From assembly GCA_002733605.1 (NCBI GenBank), contig NVWK01000002.1, positions 124,001-188,000 on the forward strand: 64,000 nt of DNA, in the 5' to 3' direction. Within the stretch, counting starts at the first letter, position 1. Every line of letters starts with the position of its first letter. The notes under the pieces are model-generated. The model saw nothing but the letters and a program-made list of their open reading frames with translations. It did not search any database and was not told the DNA's origin. Shown here one piece after another: positions 20,658 to 29,530 of the stretch. The position numbers and the translations under genes were made by a program. The stretch comes from Robiginitomaculum sp. GTDB taxonomy: Bacteria; Pseudomonadota; Alphaproteobacteria; Caulobacterales; Maricaulaceae.

Positions 20658-20673
20658 CCCCGCGCAGGCGGGG
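20658..20673. repeat. GC-rich hairpin, possible dispersed intergenic repeat
   Basis: CCCCGC-GCAG-GCGGGG forms a 6-bp GC stem in the divergent region between the L,D-transpeptidase and response regulator genes. The wording (CCCCGC...GCGGGG with CATCC and CTCTTGG flanks) resembles the short REP-like units scattered between genes in many proteobacteria. Only one copy is seen in this window. Confidence 0.4.
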
Positions 20674-20789
20674 GCTCTTGGTTGCCACTACACGGCTTTG
20701 TGATATCTCTTGTGCAAATTGCCATTAGAATACACACTGAGGCAAGCCTATATACTTACCTAAAATAGGCCCAAAGTAGGAGAGTTAAA

Positions 20790-21479
20790 ATGAGCGTCAA
20801 GAAACGTTTGCTTCTGGTCGATGATGATGATGATTTGCGCGCCGAGCTTGTCGAGCAATTCGCACTTTATGACGAGTTCGACACAGATGATGTTGCCACA
20901 GCTGGCGAAGCCATCGCAGCCACCAAAGCAAAAGATTATGATTTGATCCTGCTGGATGTCGATTTGCCAGACATGTTGGGCACCGAAGCCTGTTTGCTGA
21001 TGCGTAAAGCCAATGTCGCCGCCCCCATCGTGATGCTCACCGGCAATGACGGCGATATGAACGAAATCCTTGGCCTCAATTCCGGTGCCAATGATTATGT
21101 GACCAAGCCCTTCCGCTTTGCCGTGTTACTAGCGCGCTTGCGGGCCCATTTACGCTCGTTCGAGCAAAGCGAAGACGCCGTCTTCCAGATCGGCCCCTAC
21201 ACTTTCCGCCCTGCTTTCAAAAAACTGGAGCATGACGGCGAGCGCGATATCCGGCTGACAGAGAAAGAAACCAATATCTTGAAATATCTCTACCGTGCAG
21301 GCGGCAAGCCTGTCGCGCGTGAAGAGTTATTGCACGAGGTCTGGGGCTATAATTCCGGCGTCACCACCCATACGCTCGAAACCCATGTCTACCGCCTCCG
21401 CCAGAAGATCGAACCGGAAAAAGGCAATGCCACCTTGCTGATCACCGAGCCGGGCGGGTATCGGTTGGAGCTTGGCTAA
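20790..21479 (+). CDS. OmpR/PhoB-family response regulator (orphan)
   Basis: A 229-residue two-domain regulator. The receiver domain (about 5-118) has the acidic pocket VDDDDD, phosphoacceptor D56 in LLDVDLPD, the conserved Thr in MLTGND and Lys in VTKPF. The C-terminal winged helix (about 130-227) contains LTEKETNILKYLYRAGGKPV and the recognition-helix segment THTLETHVYRLRQKIE. AGGAG lies 7-8 nt before the ATG. No histidine kinase gene is adjacent, so its partner lies elsewhere. It converges with hslU with only 2 nt between stops. Confidence 0.94.
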   Translation: MSVKKRLLLVDDDDDLRAELVEQFALYDEFDTDDVATAGEAIAATKAKDYDLILLDVDLPDMLGTEACLLMRKANVAAPIVMLTGNDGDMNEILGLNSGANDYVTKPFRFAVLLARLRAHLRSFEQSEDAVFQIGPYTFRPAFKKLEHDGERDIRLTEKETNILKYLYRAGGKPVAREELLHEVWGYNSGVTTHTLETHVYRLRQKIEPEKGNATLLITEPGGYRLELG

Positions 21480-21481
21480 GG

Positions 21482-22789
21482 CTACAAAATAAACTTCGAC
21501 AAGTCCGTATCCGCCGCCAATTCACCAACATGTTTTTGGACATAGGCTTTATCAATCATCACGCTTTCACCGCCGCGGTCCGTGGCCGTGAAACTGATAT
21601 CGTCCAGCAGGCGTTCCATCACCGTATGCAAACGGCGTGCGCCGATATTTTCAACACTGGCATTCACGTCTGCGGCAATTTTAGCAATTTCGGCAATCCC
21701 GTTTTTGGTAAATTCGAGGGTCACATCTTCGGTGGCCAGCAAAGCTTTATATTGCTTGATCAGGCTGGCTTGCGGCTCGGTCAAAATACGCTCGAAATCC
21801 TCGCGGGTCAGAGCGCGCAACTCGACACGGATCGGCAAGCGGCCTTGTAATTCGGGTAGCATATCGGACGGTTTGGCCACATGAAATGCACCGCTGGCAA
21901 TAAACAGAATATGGTCGGTTTTGACCTGCCCATGCTTGGTACTCACAGTCGTGCCTTCGATTAAAGGCAGAAGATCACGTTGCACACCTTCGCGCGACAC
22001 CTGCCCGCCACCGCGTGTATCGGAACGGGCGGTAATTTTGTCGATCTCGTCAAGGAACACAATCCCGTCCTCTTCCACAGCCTTGATCGCGGTTTTAATC
22101 AATGTCTCTTCATCCAGCATTTTATCCGCTTCCTCAGCCAGAAGCGGTGCATAGGCATCTTTAATTTTCATTTTACGTTTCTTGGTGCGGGCCGCACCCT
22201 TGCCAAACAGGCTGCCCAGTTCGATCATGCCAATACCGGCCCCCGGTTGGCCCGGGATTTCCATACCCTGAAACGGAGAGCTATGATCAGCCAGATCAAG
22301 TCCCACTTCTTTGTCATCCAGGTCACCGGCAATCAGTTTTTGTCTGAATTTCTCGCGGGTCGTCTCGCCAGAGGTTTCCCCGACAAAGGCATCTAGGATG
22401 CGGTCAATCGCAGCCGCCTCTGCCGCCGCTTCCACATCCTTGCGACGGGATTCACGGGTCAAACCAATAGAAATCTCGACAAGGTCGCGGATGATCTGTT
22501 CCACGTCGCGCCCGACATAGCCAACCTCGGTAAATTTTGTCGCTTCAACTTTCAGGAACGGCGCCCCTGCCAGTTTGGCAAGACGTCGTGAAATTTCGGT
22601 TTTACCAACCCCGGTCGGGCCAATCATCAATATATTTTTCGGTGTAATCTCGTCGCGTAAATCTGCGCCCACACGTTGACGCCGCCACCGCCCACGCAAA
22701 GCAATCGCGACGGCGCGCTTGGCATCGCTTTGCGCCACAATATGCTTGTCCAGTTCGGACACGATTTCACGGGGGGTAAATTCACTCAT
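21482..22789 (-). CDS. hslU: ATP-dependent protease ATPase subunit HslU
   Basis: A hexameric AAA+ unfoldase that feeds proteins into the HslV peptidase. The 435-residue protein has Walker [13 protein letters not shown], the HslU-specific [16 protein letters not shown] pore segment, Walker B FLDEIDK, an inserted I-domain (about 110-230) and the C-terminal [12 protein letters not shown] that docks into HslV. It is separated from hslV by a membrane protein gene, which departs from the usual adjacent pair. Confidence 0.97.
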   Translation of the reverse strand: MSEFTPREIVSELDKHIVAQSDAKRAVAIALRGRWRRQRVGADLRDEITPKNILMIGPTGVGKTEISRRLAKLAGAPFLKVEATKFTEVGYVGRDVEQIIRDLVEISIGLTRESRRKDVEAAAEAAAIDRILDAFVGETSGETTREKFRQKLIAGDLDDKEVGLDLADHSSPFQGMEIPGQPGAGIGMIELGSLFGKGAARTKKRKMKIKDAYAPLLAEEADKMLDEETLIKTAIKAVEEDGIVFLDEIDKITARSDTRGGGQVSREGVQRDLLPLIEGTTVSTKHGQVKTDHILFIASGAFHVAKPSDMLPELQGRLPIRVELRALTREDFERILTEPQASLIKQYKALLATEDVTLEFTKNGIAEIAKIAADVNASVENIGARRLHTVMERLLDDISFTATDRGGESVMIDKAYVQKHVGELAADTDLSKFIL

Positions 22790-22872
22790 AATTTATCCTT
22801 ATTGTTTGTTTTCAGATAAGAAGGACAAAGAGAAGTTCAAGCCTTGGGATACAGGCTTCCTGGGATGCAAGC

Positions 22873-23886
22873 TTACAGTACAGGCGGAAAAATTTTCGCA
22901 AACACGCCCGTGCGGGGTAAAAATTTAAGAATACCTTTGCGGGCCACATGCCAACCCGCCCCCAAAAATACAATGCCGCCACCGAGCAACAGCAAGGTCA
23001 CAGCCACAACCGAACCAAAATCAAGCCCTGTATTTTTCACCAACATGCTCAGCGCAAAACCTGCATACCCCAAAGAAGACACCAGAAGCGCCCTTCGGTT
23101 TATAGCAAGACCGATCAAAGCCAACACACCGATAATGGCAAGCATAATCATAGCGTCACCTTCATCCAGCGACACCATAGGAACAATCCCGAAAACTTTA
23201 ATGGTTTGCAGCGATAAAATCTGCACGGCAATCCCGTGTAAAATCAAAGGTGCCGCCGTGAAATGTAACCAAAACGCATTGTCGGCAAACCGGGTCAGCC
23301 GCCCTGTATCTTTAGAATCATACGCCAAAGCCGCCAGAAATAATCCCACCCCGCTCAGCATCATAAACGCCCCGACAGGCACGATATTATGCACAAAGCT
23401 ATAGACCAATATCACCAGAGAAATCGCGATCAGCGCAATAGAAAACGGCAGTTTAAACCGCCAGTAAAACACCAACATCGCCCCCAATGTGATGAAAGCC
23501 GGAAACACGCTGATCACCGCCCCTGCCCCCGTATGCACAAAGATCAAAAACGCCAGCGCAATCAGCAAGGTCGGAAGATGGGCGCGTTTTATACGGCCAA
23601 AATATTCAGCCATCATCCACAATGCCCCCGCCCCGAGCAAATACATAGCCCCGCCGCCGAACATGCCGCAGACCGCAAATACACCTAAACTCAACAGCCC
23701 GATTCCGATGGAAATGAACACATCGGAAAACGAGCGCAAAAACCGCATATCCTCTTCATTACCAATCAAGGCCGCATCTTCGTCGCGTACAGAAGACAGC
23801 TTAGCCCGCATCGCTTTTGCTTGCTTTTTCGTGAGTATTTTGGCCTCAAGGGCCGCGTCGATTTGTTTGGGTGTCATATCTGTCAT
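22873..23886 (-). CDS. Polytopic membrane protein (DUF2157-like), unknown function
   Basis: A 337-residue protein. A ~55-residue charged cytoplasmic N-terminus (TPKQIDAALEAKILTKKQAK) resembles the start of DUF2157 proteins, and about ten hydrophobic segments follow. I do not recognise a catalytic motif. It lies between hslV and hslU on the same strand (about 60 nt after hslV and 80 nt before hslU), so it is probably cotranscribed with the protease genes. A role in envelope stress is only a guess from this context. Confidence 0.75.
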   Translation of the reverse strand: MTDMTPKQIDAALEAKILTKKQAKAMRAKLSSVRDEDAALIGNEEDMRFLRSFSDVFISIGIGLLSLGVFAVCGMFGGGAMYLLGAGALWMMAEYFGRIKRAHLPTLLIALAFLIFVHTGAGAVISVFPAFITLGAMLVFYWRFKLPFSIALIAISLVILVYSFVHNIVPVGAFMMLSGVGLFLAALAYDSKDTGRLTRFADNAFWLHFTAAPLILHGIAVQILSLQTIKVFGIVPMVSLDEGDAMIMLAIIGVLALIGLAINRRALLVSSLGYAGFALSMLVKNTGLDFGSVVAVTLLLLGGGIVFLGAGWHVARKGILKFLPRTGVFAKIFPPVL

Positions 23887-23948
23887 GGGCCAAGTGTAGC
23901 AGAGGAATGCAAAACGACCAAATCAACAATGCAGGCAGGATTTAAGCC

Positions 23949-24512
23949 CTATTCATCCAGCGTTTCGACCACAAATTGGTCATTGGTAAACACGCAAATA
24001 TCGGCCGCGATTTGCATGGCTTTACGGGCCAGTGTTTCGGCGTCTTTCTCGTAATCATCAAGCGCCCTCGCCGCCGCCAGCGCATAATTGCCACCGGAGC
24101 CAATCGCGGTAATGCCGCCGTCCGGCTCTACCACATCCCCGTTACCGGTCAGCACATAGGTTTCCGTTTTATCCGCCACAATCATCATCGCCTGCAATTG
24201 ACGTAAATATTTATCCGTGCGCCAGTCTTTGGCCAGTTCCACACAGGCACGCGCCAACTGGGTCGGGAATTGTTCAAGCTTAACCTCGAGCCGCTCCATC
24301 AACGCAAAAGCATCCGCCGTCGCCCCCGCAAATCCAATAATCACAGACCCGCCAACAATCCGCCTGACCTTCCGCGCCGTAGATTTCATCACCGTATTAC
24401 CGGCGCTCACCTGCCCATCACCAATAACAACCACTTTACCACCCTTGCGCACCGTCAAGATCGTTGTCCCGCGCCATTGCGAAGCATCAGCGTAATCATA
24501 GTCATGAGCCAT
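23949..24512 (-). CDS. hslV: ATP-dependent protease peptidase subunit HslV
   Basis: The proteasome-beta-like threonine protease that forms two hexameric rings capped by HslU. The 187-residue protein has [10 protein letters not shown] with the catalytic Thr (T16 in this reading) after a 15-residue leader, and [25 protein letters not shown] lies 7 nt before the ATG. It is transcribed divergently from ftsK. Confidence 0.97.
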   Translation of the reverse strand: MAHDYDYADASQWRGTTILTVRKGGKVVVIGDGQVSAGNTVMKSTARKVRRIVGGSVIIGFAGATADAFALMERLEVKLEQFPTQLARACVELAKDWRTDKYLRQLQAMMIVADKTETYVLTGNGDVVEPDGGITAIGSGGNYALAAARALDDYEKDAETLARKAMQIAADICVFTNDQFVVETLDE

Positions 24513-24626
24513 AGAACTCTCCTGTTTGTACAGACATGGGTAGCAAAGCGCTAAAGATCAAGACAAGCCGCCTTCTCCTACGAACGCCGTGCCTCTGGAT
24601 ACCATAATTACGCAACATTTACGGCA

Positions 24627-24659
24627 AAAATTACAGGAAAATTACGGGAAAATTATAGG
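24627..24659. repeat. Three tandem 11-bp units upstream of ftsK
   Basis: AAAATTACAGG, AAAATTACGGG and AAAATTATAGG follow one another without gaps at 24627-24637, 24638-24648 and 24649-24659, in the hslV-ftsK divergent region. The 11-bp period is close to one helical turn, so the copies present the same face of DNA. They could be binding sites for a regulator of ftsK or hslV. Confidence 0.6.
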
Positions 24660-24720
24660 GGTTTATAAGAGTTTGTTTACCCCTCCTTTACCGCTCCGGT
24701 TTACATTCGCTTAAGACTTA

Positions 24721-27216
24721 ATGGAGACACGCGTGCCACCCGCAGCCCAAACCTATGATCAGGCCTCGTTTGATGCGAGCCAAAGAGGTGAAAACATCAG
24801 CTCTGAAGGGGCTTTGAAACGCGCCCTACATGCCACGATCATTGGTGGGATTGGGGCGATCATCATGGCATCCCTGATCAGCTACAGCCCGTTTGACGCC
24901 ACTGGCGATACAGCCGTACTAAGCACCGAAATCGTCAATGTTTTAGGCACGCCGGGCGCAAACCTTGCCAATTGGCTGTTACAGCTTCTGGGGTGGGCCG
25001 CCTTCCCGTTCGGGGCCCTGCTGATCTTCGCCGCCGCGCGCGCCGTGTTGAGGCCCCGCCTTGACATAAGCCAGTGGGATACCTTCCGTCGTAGCACCCT
25101 TCTCGTCTTCACAGTATTTTTCCTCAGCGTCTTTCTCTCCGCATTTCCCGTGCCGCAATCCTGGCCTATGGGAACAGGTATTGGCGGTTGGCTTGGCGAC
25201 AGTGTGTTTCAAAGCGTTAAAGGCCTATTCACGGGTCTGAAAATCAATGCATCTGTAGGCGGCGGTGTCACGGCTTTCTTGGCCTTTATTGCTTTGGGTT
25301 ATTGCTTTGGCCGTTTTATCGGCATGGTGGGACGCGACGTTGCAGAATTACTGGACGCGGCCGGACTTGTCTGGGCCATCCTCCGGGTCAAAATTGACGG
25401 ATTGATAGCTTTTCTCGGCAGGCGCTTTCAGAAATCCTATGTCGATCCGGTGGAACAGGCCGGTTATGAAGACAGACAGGTTTGGGTAGAAACCCCCGGC
25501 GTACAGGCACAGCCTGCACCCGTGCCTGCTCCTGTACACGCCCCGCTCGTTCAACACACAGCCGTTGAACCCCAAACACCACAGACCCCAACCCCGACCC
25601 CCTTGGTACAACCCCACCAAGATGTGCAATACACACCCGCCGCCCCTCAACCGGCTGCGACCCAGACCAATGCATCTGCCAAGTCCAAATCTGGCAAGTA
25701 TAGATTTCCAAAAAACGGGCGCTTTATTTTACCCTCGATTGATCTCCTCAATCAGCCCCCGCCCCGTGTGGCCGTCACGGACGCAGGCGCGTTACAAAAA
25801 TCCGCCGAAGATCTGGGCGTGGTCCTGACCGACTTTGGCATCCACGGAGAAATTGGCGCCGTCCGCCCCGGCCCCGTGGTCACCCTGTATGAATTTGTAC
25901 CTGCCGCAGGGGTTAAATCCGCCCGCGTCATAAATCTGGCCGACGATATTGCCCGCTCTATGGCGGCCCAGTCAGCACGGGTTGCCGTGGTGCCCGGTCG
26001 CAATGCCATTGGTATAGAGCTACCCAATCGCCGCCGCGAAACCGTGTATTTGCGCGACATGCTGGCCAGCAAAGCCTTCAAAGAATGCGGCCATACGCTG
26101 CCTCTGGCCTTGGGCGAGGATATTGGCGGCAAACCGTTCTTTGCCGATCTGGCAAAAATGCCGCATATGCTGGTTGCCGGGACAACCGGTTCCGGGAAAT
26201 CCGTTGGCATTAACGCCATGATCCTGTCTCTGATGTACACTTTAACACCCGAGCAATGTAAGTTCATCATGATTGATCCGAAAATGCTCGAACTGTCCGT
26301 CTATGACGGCGCACCGCATCTGCTTGCCCCTGTTGTGACCAATCCTAAAAAAGCCGTCGTCGCCCTGAAATGGACAGTGCGCGAGATGGAAAGCCGCTAT
26401 AAGAAAATGAGCAAAATGGGCGTCCGCTCCATCGCCGGCTATAATGAAAAAGTCCGCGTGGCCAAAGCCTCCGGTGAAAACATGACCCGCACAGTTATGA
26501 CCGGTTATGACAAAGAGAGCGGCGAACCTGTCTACGAGACCGAAACATTGAACTTCGATTTTATGCCGTTCATTGTTGTCGTTATCGATGAAATGGCCGA
26601 TCTGATGATGGTGGCGGGCAAAGATATTGAAGGCACCGTACAGCGTCTAGCCCAAATGGCCCGTGCCGCCGGCATCCATATGATTATGGCGACCCAGCGC
26701 CCGTCCGTCGATGTGATCACCGGCACGATCAAAGCCAATTTCCCAACCCGACTGTCCTTCTCGGTCAGTTCCAAGATCGACAGTCGCACCATTTTGGGCG
26801 AACAGGGCGGCGAGCAATTGCTGGGCATGGGCGACATGCTCTATCTGGCGGGTGGCGGTAAACCACGTCGCTTACACGGGCCATTTGTCTCGGATGAAGA
26901 AGTGGAAAGAATTGCCAGCTTCGTCAAAGCGCAAGGCGCCCCAAGCTATCTTGAAGACATCACAACCGACGACGAAGAAGACGGTGAGGACGGCCCCGGC
27001 GGCAATACAAGCACTGGTGACGAGACCTTTGACAAGGCCGTACAAATCGTCGCCACTGACCGCAAAGCCTCAACCAGCTATATCCAGCGCCGCCTCGGCA
27101 TCGGGTATAACCGCGCCGCCACATTAATCGAACGCATGGAGGCCGACGGCATGATCGGCCCATCCGGCCCCGGCGGCAAACGCGAAATTTTCCTGCCCGA
27201 AGCCGAAGGCTATTAA
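24721..27216 (+). CDS. ftsK: DNA translocase FtsK
   Basis: A septal DNA pump that clears chromosomes from the division plane and activates XerCD at dif. The 831-residue protein has four N-terminal membrane segments (about 35-215), a Pro/Gln/Thr-rich linker (about 255-325), and a RecA-like motor with Walker A AGTTGSGKSVGINAM and Walker B FIVVVIDEMADLMM. The C-terminal gamma winged helix (about 755-825) contains RKASTSYIQRRLGIGYNRAA. The linker is short compared with E. coli FtsK, as is usual in alphaproteobacteria. Three 11-bp repeats precede the gene. Confidence 0.97.
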   Translation: METRVPPAAQTYDQASFDASQRGENISSEGALKRALHATIIGGIGAIIMASLISYSPFDATGDTAVLSTEIVNVLGTPGANLANWLLQLLGWAAFPFGALLIFAAARAVLRPRLDISQWDTFRRSTLLVFTVFFLSVFLSAFPVPQSWPMGTGIGGWLGDSVFQSVKGLFTGLKINASVGGGVTAFLAFIALGYCFGRFIGMVGRDVAELLDAAGLVWAILRVKIDGLIAFLGRRFQKSYVDPVEQAGYEDRQVWVETPGVQAQPAPVPAPVHAPLVQHTAVEPQTPQTPTPTPLVQPHQDVQYTPAAPQPAATQTNASAKSKSGKYRFPKNGRFILPSIDLLNQPPPRVAVTDAGALQKSAEDLGVVLTDFGIHGEIGAVRPGPVVTLYEFVPAAGVKSARVINLADDIARSMAAQSARVAVVPGRNAIGIELPNRRRETVYLRDMLASKAFKECGHTLPLALGEDIGGKPFFADLAKMPHMLVAGTTGSGKSVGINAMILSLMYTLTPEQCKFIMIDPKMLELSVYDGAPHLLAPVVTNPKKAVVALKWTVREMESRYKKMSKMGVRSIAGYNEKVRVAKASGENMTRTVMTGYDKESGEPVYETETLNFDFMPFIVVVIDEMADLMMVAGKDIEGTVQRLAQMARAAGIHMIMATQRPSVDVITGTIKANFPTRLSFSVSSKIDSRTILGEQGGEQLLGMGDMLYLAGGGKPRRLHGPFVSDEEVERIASFVKAQGAPSYLEDITTDDEEDGEDGPGGNTSTGDETFDKAVQIVATDRKASTSYIQRRLGIGYNRAATLIERMEADGMIGPSGPGGKREIFLPEAEGY

Positions 27217-27239
27217 TCTAGCGCCTCATTACAAACTCA

Positions 27240-28430
27240 TTACAGGGCATTTATTTCAGTCAATTGATTCAGTATTAACCGTTTTACAGGCCCGATCCGG
27301 TTACCCAACCGCAACAGGCCACGGCGGGCAATTTTGGCCGGCACCGTCTCCGTTGTATACAGTTTCACCAACGCATTGGTACCGTGGTAAAGCGGCAAAC
27401 ATATACGCCTATGCTTACGACTATAGCGTCCCAATGTTGTGTTTGAAGCGAAATCCCCGCCCGTATCACCGCCCGGGCGCAAAGCCGATTTTATCTCATT
27501 TGCCAAAGCATGGGCCCCGCGAAGCCCCAGATTAAATCCGTGGGCCGTCACCGGATGCATCCCCACAGCCGCGTCCCCGATCAGTGCGAATTTATGGGCA
27601 TGGAATGTCTCGGCAAATGTTGCGACAAGCGGATAGGGGAAAAGCTTACTCGTCAATTTCATGGCGCCAAAACGCCTGTCAACACGGCGCTCGATATCGG
27701 CACTAAACACATCACCGCTCATCGCAAGAAGCTCTGCACTGTCTTCTGATCTCAATGTCACAACAATGGAAACCTGATTGTCATTGAGCGGCAACACGGC
27801 AAGTGTCCGACCAAAATGAAAACACTCATAGGCCGTTTGACGGTGCGGTAACTCCACATCCATCGTACACACAACACAGGTGCGACCAAAATCCAGCATC
27901 GTCGTAGCAATACCCATCATCCGGCGCGTCGCAGAGAACCGGCTGTCGGCGGCCACGATAAGCCGGGCTTCCAAACGCTTTTCGTCCGCAAGCTCAACCC
28001 AGCCTTTTTGCGCATCCGTGCCAAGTTTCAAAACATCTTTCTCTGTTAGAATTTGAATGTTTTTGTATTTACCAAGGGAGTCATAAGCCGCTTTTTTAAT
28101 GGCATTATTCGAGACCATAAACCCAAGGTTTTCCTTGCCCGTCCCCTCGTGATGAAAGCTCAACGCGTAGGGCGAGTTTCCATTGAGAACGTGGGCCTTC
28201 TTGATCAAAGACTTGCGGGCCTGCGGAATCCTGTCCCACACATCCAAATCATTCAAAATACGGTGGGATAAATGCGTAAGTGCAATCTCGCGACCATCAT
28301 AAGCCGGTGCGCTTAAAGCCTTTTCGGGCTGTTTTTCCAACACAACAATGCTGAGCCCCGTCTCTGCCATATCCCGCGCAAAACTAAGCCCTGCCGGCCC
28401 GGCCCCAACAACAATTATATCATGGATCAT
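27240..28430 (-). CDS. UbiH/UbiF-family FAD-dependent hydroxylase
   Basis: A complete 396-residue flavoprotein monooxygenase of the ubiquinone-biosynthesis type. The FAD motif is VVGAGPAGLSFARDMAETG at the N-terminus; the second motif is VAADSRFSATRR (about 162-174), and the FAD-ribityl motif is FALIGDAAVGMHPVTAHGFN (about 290). The ATG at 28430 is preferred over one five codons upstream because GGAG lies 7 nt before it. It converges on ftsK. With the partial gene at 1-718 it makes two ring hydroxylases in this window; which ring carbon each acts on is not resolved. Confidence 0.9.
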   Translation of the reverse strand: MIHDIIVVGAGPAGLSFARDMAETGLSIVVLEKQPEKALSAPAYDGREIALTHLSHRILNDLDVWDRIPQARKSLIKKAHVLNGNSPYALSFHHEGTGKENLGFMVSNNAIKKAAYDSLGKYKNIQILTEKDVLKLGTDAQKGWVELADEKRLEARLIVAADSRFSATRRMMGIATTMLDFGRTCVVCTMDVELPHRQTAYECFHFGRTLAVLPLNDNQVSIVVTLRSEDSAELLAMSGDVFSADIERRVDRRFGAMKLTSKLFPYPLVATFAETFHAHKFALIGDAAVGMHPVTAHGFNLGLRGAHALANEIKSALRPGGDTGGDFASNTTLGRYSRKHRRICLPLYHGTNALVKLYTTETVPAKIARRGLLRLGNRIGPVKRLILNQLTEINAL

Positions 28431-28549
28431 CACAACACTCCGCATTTATCGCCTGTGGATAGACACACAGTCTAGCAAAAACGGAGCCTAAAATACTTTG
28501 ATGTAAATCAAACGGCTAGAAAATTACGGGTAAGTCAAAGTTTTAAACA

Positions 28550-28577
28550 ACCCCCGTTCAGTACCCCGAACGAGGGT
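28550..28577 (-). terminator. Probable terminator downstream of the DUF423 gene
   Basis: On the minus strand ACCCTCGTTC pairs with GAACGGGGGT (10 bp, one wobble) around an 8-nt loop, followed by TGTTTAAAAC. It would end transcripts coming from the DUF423 gene before the UbiH-like gene. Confidence 0.55.
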
Positions 28578-28863
28578 CTAAATCAGATCAAGCCGTGGAG
28601 CCTGAAAAGACCTGAGCGGGACATAGAGCAATACTGTCCGAGTAGCAACGAATAAATCACACATGACTGCCTCAGGCTGGTTTTTTGAATGATATCAAGT
28701 GCCGTATGGTTAAAAGCCTCCTGGATTTCATATACCGGGCCGCTTCGCTTGATAATAATCGAAGGGAATTTCTCATGAAGCATTCTAAAGTTCTGATCAA
28801 TCACATTTGGCTTAAACAAACCAACATATTCGCGTTCTTAATGAATCGCATGTGTATCAGAAC
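28578..28863. other. Gene-poor interval with only a doubtful short ORF
   Basis: The interval from 28446 to 28863 has no convincing gene. A 78-codon minus-strand frame (28583-28819) starts with TTG and has no good ribosome site; its translation (LHEKFPSIIIKRSGPVY and onward) has some protein-like composition, so a relic cannot be excluded. I see no tRNA-like or repeat structure apart from the terminator at 28550-28577. Confidence 0.4.
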
Positions 28864-29286
28864 CTAGTCATTGACAACGGAAGTTTTTTTGCTCGTGATT
28901 TGGCTCAACAACACGAATGTCCACCCAACGATAAACAACAAACCACCGATTGGCGTTAATGGCCCAAGCCAAGTCCAACTTGCGAGACCCAACAGATCAC
29001 GACAAGCCAAAAGATAAAGCGATCCACAAAAAAGCAAAATCCCAAATGTGAAACACCACACGGCCAAAGACAGAAATTTGGGATATCCTTGCCCTGATTT
29101 GCTTTGCGCTAAAAACCAAACAACGAATAATGCGAAGGCGTGATAAAACTGATACCGCACCCCGGTTTCATAGGCGGAAAGTTGAGAGAGATCCAGATTG
29201 GATTTCAACGCGTGAGCTCCAAAGGCTCCTAAAACAACTGCGGTCAATGCAAACAAAGACCCCAGTATAGATGATTTGCCAACCAT
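28864..29286 (-). CDS. DUF423 (YgdD-type) small membrane protein
   Basis: A 140-residue protein with four hydrophobic segments and the DUF423 hallmark near the N-terminus (LGAFGAHALKS, then YETGVRYQFYHAFAL). The family is widespread in the inner membrane and has no settled function. A pair of 10-bp direct repeats lies 140-165 nt upstream of its start. Confidence 0.88.
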   Translation of the reverse strand: MVGKSSILGSLFALTAVVLGAFGAHALKSNLDLSQLSAYETGVRYQFYHAFALFVVWFLAQSKSGQGYPKFLSLAVWCFTFGILLFCGSLYLLACRDLLGLASWTWLGPLTPIGGLLFIVGWTFVLLSQITSKKTSVVND

Positions 29287-29312
29287 GTTTAATCCTCATT
29301 TAAAGTGCTATT

Positions 29313-29408
29313 TCAGGCGTAAAGGCCAACACAAACGGCATCAAGCCCACCAAAATCATGAGAAACACCTGCTTTTTTTGCGCCTAGCAAGCCATCTGCC
29401 TCTTGCAT
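29313..29408 (-). pseudogene. Possible C-terminal relic of a thiolase-type gene
   Basis: A 31-codon minus-strand frame, closed by an in-frame stop upstream, reads ADGLLGAKKAGVSHDFGG near its end. This resembles the last residues of acetyl-CoA acetyltransferases (GAK..G-x-SHNxGG). An AGAGGG lies 7 nt before its ATG, so a real short peptide is also possible. The match is short and I hold it loosely. Confidence 0.22.
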
Positions 29409-29427
29409 AGATTGCCCTCTCTCTTAA

Positions 29428-29451
29428 TGCAGACTTATTAGTGCAGACTTA
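29428..29451. repeat. Pair of 10-bp direct repeats
   Basis: TGCAGACTTA occurs at 29428-29437 and 29442-29451, 14 bp from start to start, in the AT-rich interval upstream of the DUF423 gene. It may be a regulator site; no function is assigned. Confidence 0.4.
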
Positions 29452-29530
29452 AATTTGCGCCATTATATATATGAAGACGGACATTTTGTTCATAGAGATG
29501 CAGATTATGTGAAACGTATGTTTTATTGGA

